Source: Clostridia bacterium (GTDB taxonomy: Bacteria; Bacillota; Clostridia; Oscillospirales; Acutalibacteraceae). From it: 33,469 bases of DNA. The notes under the pieces are model-generated. The model saw nothing but the letters and a program-made list of their open reading frames with translations, did no database searches and was not told the DNA's origin. The translations under genes and the position numbers were made by a program. The DNA is taken from NCBI GenBank assembly GCA_029098305.1, contig JAQXOB010000004.1, forward strand, positions 1 through 33,469, in the 5' to 3' direction. Below, piece after piece: positions 31,998-33,469 of the stretch (position 1 is its first letter; every line of letters starts with the position of its first letter).

Positions 31998-33320
31998 TTA
32001 TCTCTTATTTTTTTTAACCTGTTCTGAAGTTTTGGAATAGATACTTGCCACCACGAGATAAATTACAAATAATATAACCACTATTATCACTGGTATAATA
32101 AACCATAATGAGGAAAGAGCTTTTTTTACTGAGTTAGTCACTTTGACTATCTCACTCTTATCTACAGACTCAGAGGCAACTATGTTCACCTTAGAAATTA
32201 CATCACCTTGATAAATCAAATCTGCCTGACCAATTATATCACCTTTGCTTACCGGTGCTTCTACGCTATCCGGTACGATAGGTGAAATCGTCACTTCTGA
32301 TGTGTCTACATCATATGGGAGTATCATAGACACATTATTTTCCGGTACCAGCAGAAGATTATCCTTATTCCATGCAGATTCCAGTTGCACATTGCAAACA
32401 GGAGTCTGCTTATCAACTATGGTTTTTATCTCGAAGCTATCAAATGCCCATTCAAAGAAGTTTATACAATCCTTCATAGCACCATTATCATCAGACCAGT
32501 TGCCATCTTCGTCATAACATGGCGATTTAAGTGCTACGCAAATATATGAATAGCCGTTATGAGTTGCAGATGCTACAAGGCAATATCCGGCTTCATCTGT
32601 AGTGCCTGTTTTAACTCCGGTAGCATACTTATAATAATACTCTCCGCCTCTGCCAGGATCTATCAGCAGGTTGGTTGCAACAAGCGGATAGTCGTCATCG
32701 GGAAGATAATATGATGACATAGAGCATATTTCTGTAAAATATGGCTGTGACATGGCATACTCTGTTATCTTGCATAAATCTATCGCAGTGGTGTATTGTT
32801 CGGGATCATGCAAACCATGCGGATTTACATAATGAGTGGAGGTGCAACCTATTTCTTTTGCCTTCTTATTCATCATCTCTGCAAAAGCGGCCTGATCACC
32901 ATTGCTTATAAAGTCTGCAAGTACCACTGCTGCATCGTTGCCTGATTTAACCATTAGACAGCATAACAAATCATAGACGGTAAGCTGTTTGTCTATATAT
33001 CCTTCTAGTCCTGAGAGTGAGCTTCCTGTGCCATCAAGACTATGAATCAGGTCATACTTGATCGGAACCTTTGTGTTTTTTATGTCCGGTATATTTTCCA
33101 CTGTGATTATGTATGTCATTATCTTAGTGGTAGAAGCTGGATATCGCTTAACATCGGCATTGTGATTATATAGTTCAGTGCCGGTATCGGTGTTATATAA
33201 ATATACGGTTTCGCTGTTTATCTTAAAATCTATGTCATAGGATGCTGCGCTTGCAGAAATAGAAGAAAACCAACTCATAAATATAAAAGTTGTTAATAAC
33301 AAGACAACAATTCTCTTCAT
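31998..33320 (-). CDS. D-alanyl-D-alanine carboxypeptidase (PBP5/DacF type)
   Basis: A 440-residue secreted, membrane-anchored low-molecular-weight penicillin-binding protein that removes the terminal D-Ala from wall pentapeptides. There is a signal peptide (1-26, ending SASAAS). The serine active site has S63-T-T-K66, S126-G-N128 and K237-T-G239, all intact. The PBP5 C-terminal beta domain follows, then a C-terminal membrane segment (about 405-428, WFIIPVIIVVILFVIYLVVA) and a basic tail. Insertions around 205-230 and 255-275 (DEDGNWSDDNG) are longer than in Bacillus DacA. GAGGAGG lies before ATG 33320. It is monocistronic. Confidence 0.95.
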   Translation of the reverse strand: MKRIVVLLLTTFIFMSWFSSISASAASYDIDFKINSETVYLYNTDTGTELYNHNADVKRYPASTTKIMTYIITVENIPDIKNTKVPIKYDLIHSLDGTGSSLSGLEGYIDKQLTVYDLLCCLMVKSGNDAAVVLADFISNGDQAAFAEMMNKKAKEIGCTSTHYVNPHGLHDPEQYTTAIDLCKITEYAMSQPYFTEICSMSSYYLPDDDYPLVATNLLIDPGRGGEYYYKYATGVKTGTTDEAGYCLVASATHNGYSYICVALKSPCYDEDGNWSDDNGAMKDCINFFEWAFDSFEIKTIVDKQTPVCNVQLESAWNKDNLLLVPENNVSMILPYDVDTSEVTISPIVPDSVEAPVSKGDIIGQADLIYQGDVISKVNIVASESVDKSEIVKVTNSVKKALSSLWFIIPVIIVVILFVIYLVVASIYSKTSEQVKKNKR

Positions 33321-33377
33321 ACTGTCCTCCTCTTAATTTTACTGAACAAATATTATATTACCATACATAACAAATTT

Positions 33378-33405
33378 ATTATATCACGTCAATCTAATTT
33401 AGCAA
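33378..33405 (-). promoter_or_regulatory. Promoter of the carboxypeptidase gene
   Basis: On the minus strand TTGCTA (33400-33405), a 16-base spacer, and an extended -10 TGA-TATAAT (33378-33386). It lies about 58 bases before ATG 33320. Confidence 0.6.
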
Positions 33406-33469
33406 TAATTCTGTAATCAAAATTACAGCAATAAAATTACTAAGAAAGTCAGAGAGATTATTAATATCG

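Overview
The window looks like chromosomal DNA from a low-GC, anaerobic Firmicute of the gut Ruminococcaceae/Oscillospiraceae type. The evidence is the AT-rich sequence with strong Shine-Dalgarno sites and many TTG/GTG starts, dockerin domains (typical of cellulosome- or amylosome-forming ruminococci), a GTP-dependent PEP carboxykinase, a SpoVB-MazG-HU-RqcP gene run, and a TnpV gene of the clostridial Tn4451 group. The genus is inferred from gene content only.

Region 1 (1-4500) is a decayed accessory stretch. It holds a tyrosine recombinase broken by two -1 frameshifts, a divergent HTH-Fic/SWIM operon with a palindromic operator inside its promoter, two small unknown genes with their own promoter, a small membrane-protein gene with an in-frame TGA, and an orphan tnpV. 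It ends beside the 3' end of a tRNA-Leu(GAG) gene. Region 2 (4531-8070) holds that tRNA, a secreted tail-lysozyme-like protein with a dockerin, a membrane protein in an operon with inorganic pyrophosphatase, and a cysteine-rich conserved protein behind a possible SigK-type promoter.

Region 3 (8215-14214) is a phage-like tail-fibre and lysis cassette with no head, packaging or tail-tube genes: GH25 lysozyme with LysM, a holin interrupted by TAA, a double LamG-like protein, a linker/fibre protein, a BspA-type leucine-rich repeat protein, a small acidic protein, an intact holin, and an amidase ending in a dockerin repeat. The tightly packed part runs from the LamG gene to the amidase. It sits beside the 3' end of a second tRNA-Leu (CAG), so it may be a prophage remnant or a domesticated wall-lysis/secretion module.

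Region 4 (14844-30869) is core genome. pckG is on the minus strand. On the plus strand is a long, closely spaced run: recJ, rel, dtd, an MBL hydrolase, hemZ, a uridine-kinase-like gene, a small coiled-coil/Cys protein, a SpoVB-like flippase, mazG, hup, rqcP, a TSCPD protein, a COG0523 (CobW) GTPase with a His-rich tandem repeat, and a second CobW-like GTPase fused to a YcgQ/TIGR03943-type domain. These two GTPases look like a metal (probably zinc) handling pair. Region 5 (30897-33469) carries an isolated BppU-like phage baseplate protein and a D,D-carboxypeptidase, both on the minus strand.

The most notable observations are the dockerins fused to two phage-type wall hydrolases, the orphan fibre/lysis cassette with one dead and one intact holin, the dispersed fibre gene at 30897-31844 sharing linker modules with the cassette, the Fic-SWIM operon and its operator, the CobW-YcgQ fusion, and two decayed elements each abutting a tRNA-Leu 3' end. 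I found no CRISPR array, rRNA or recognised riboswitch.
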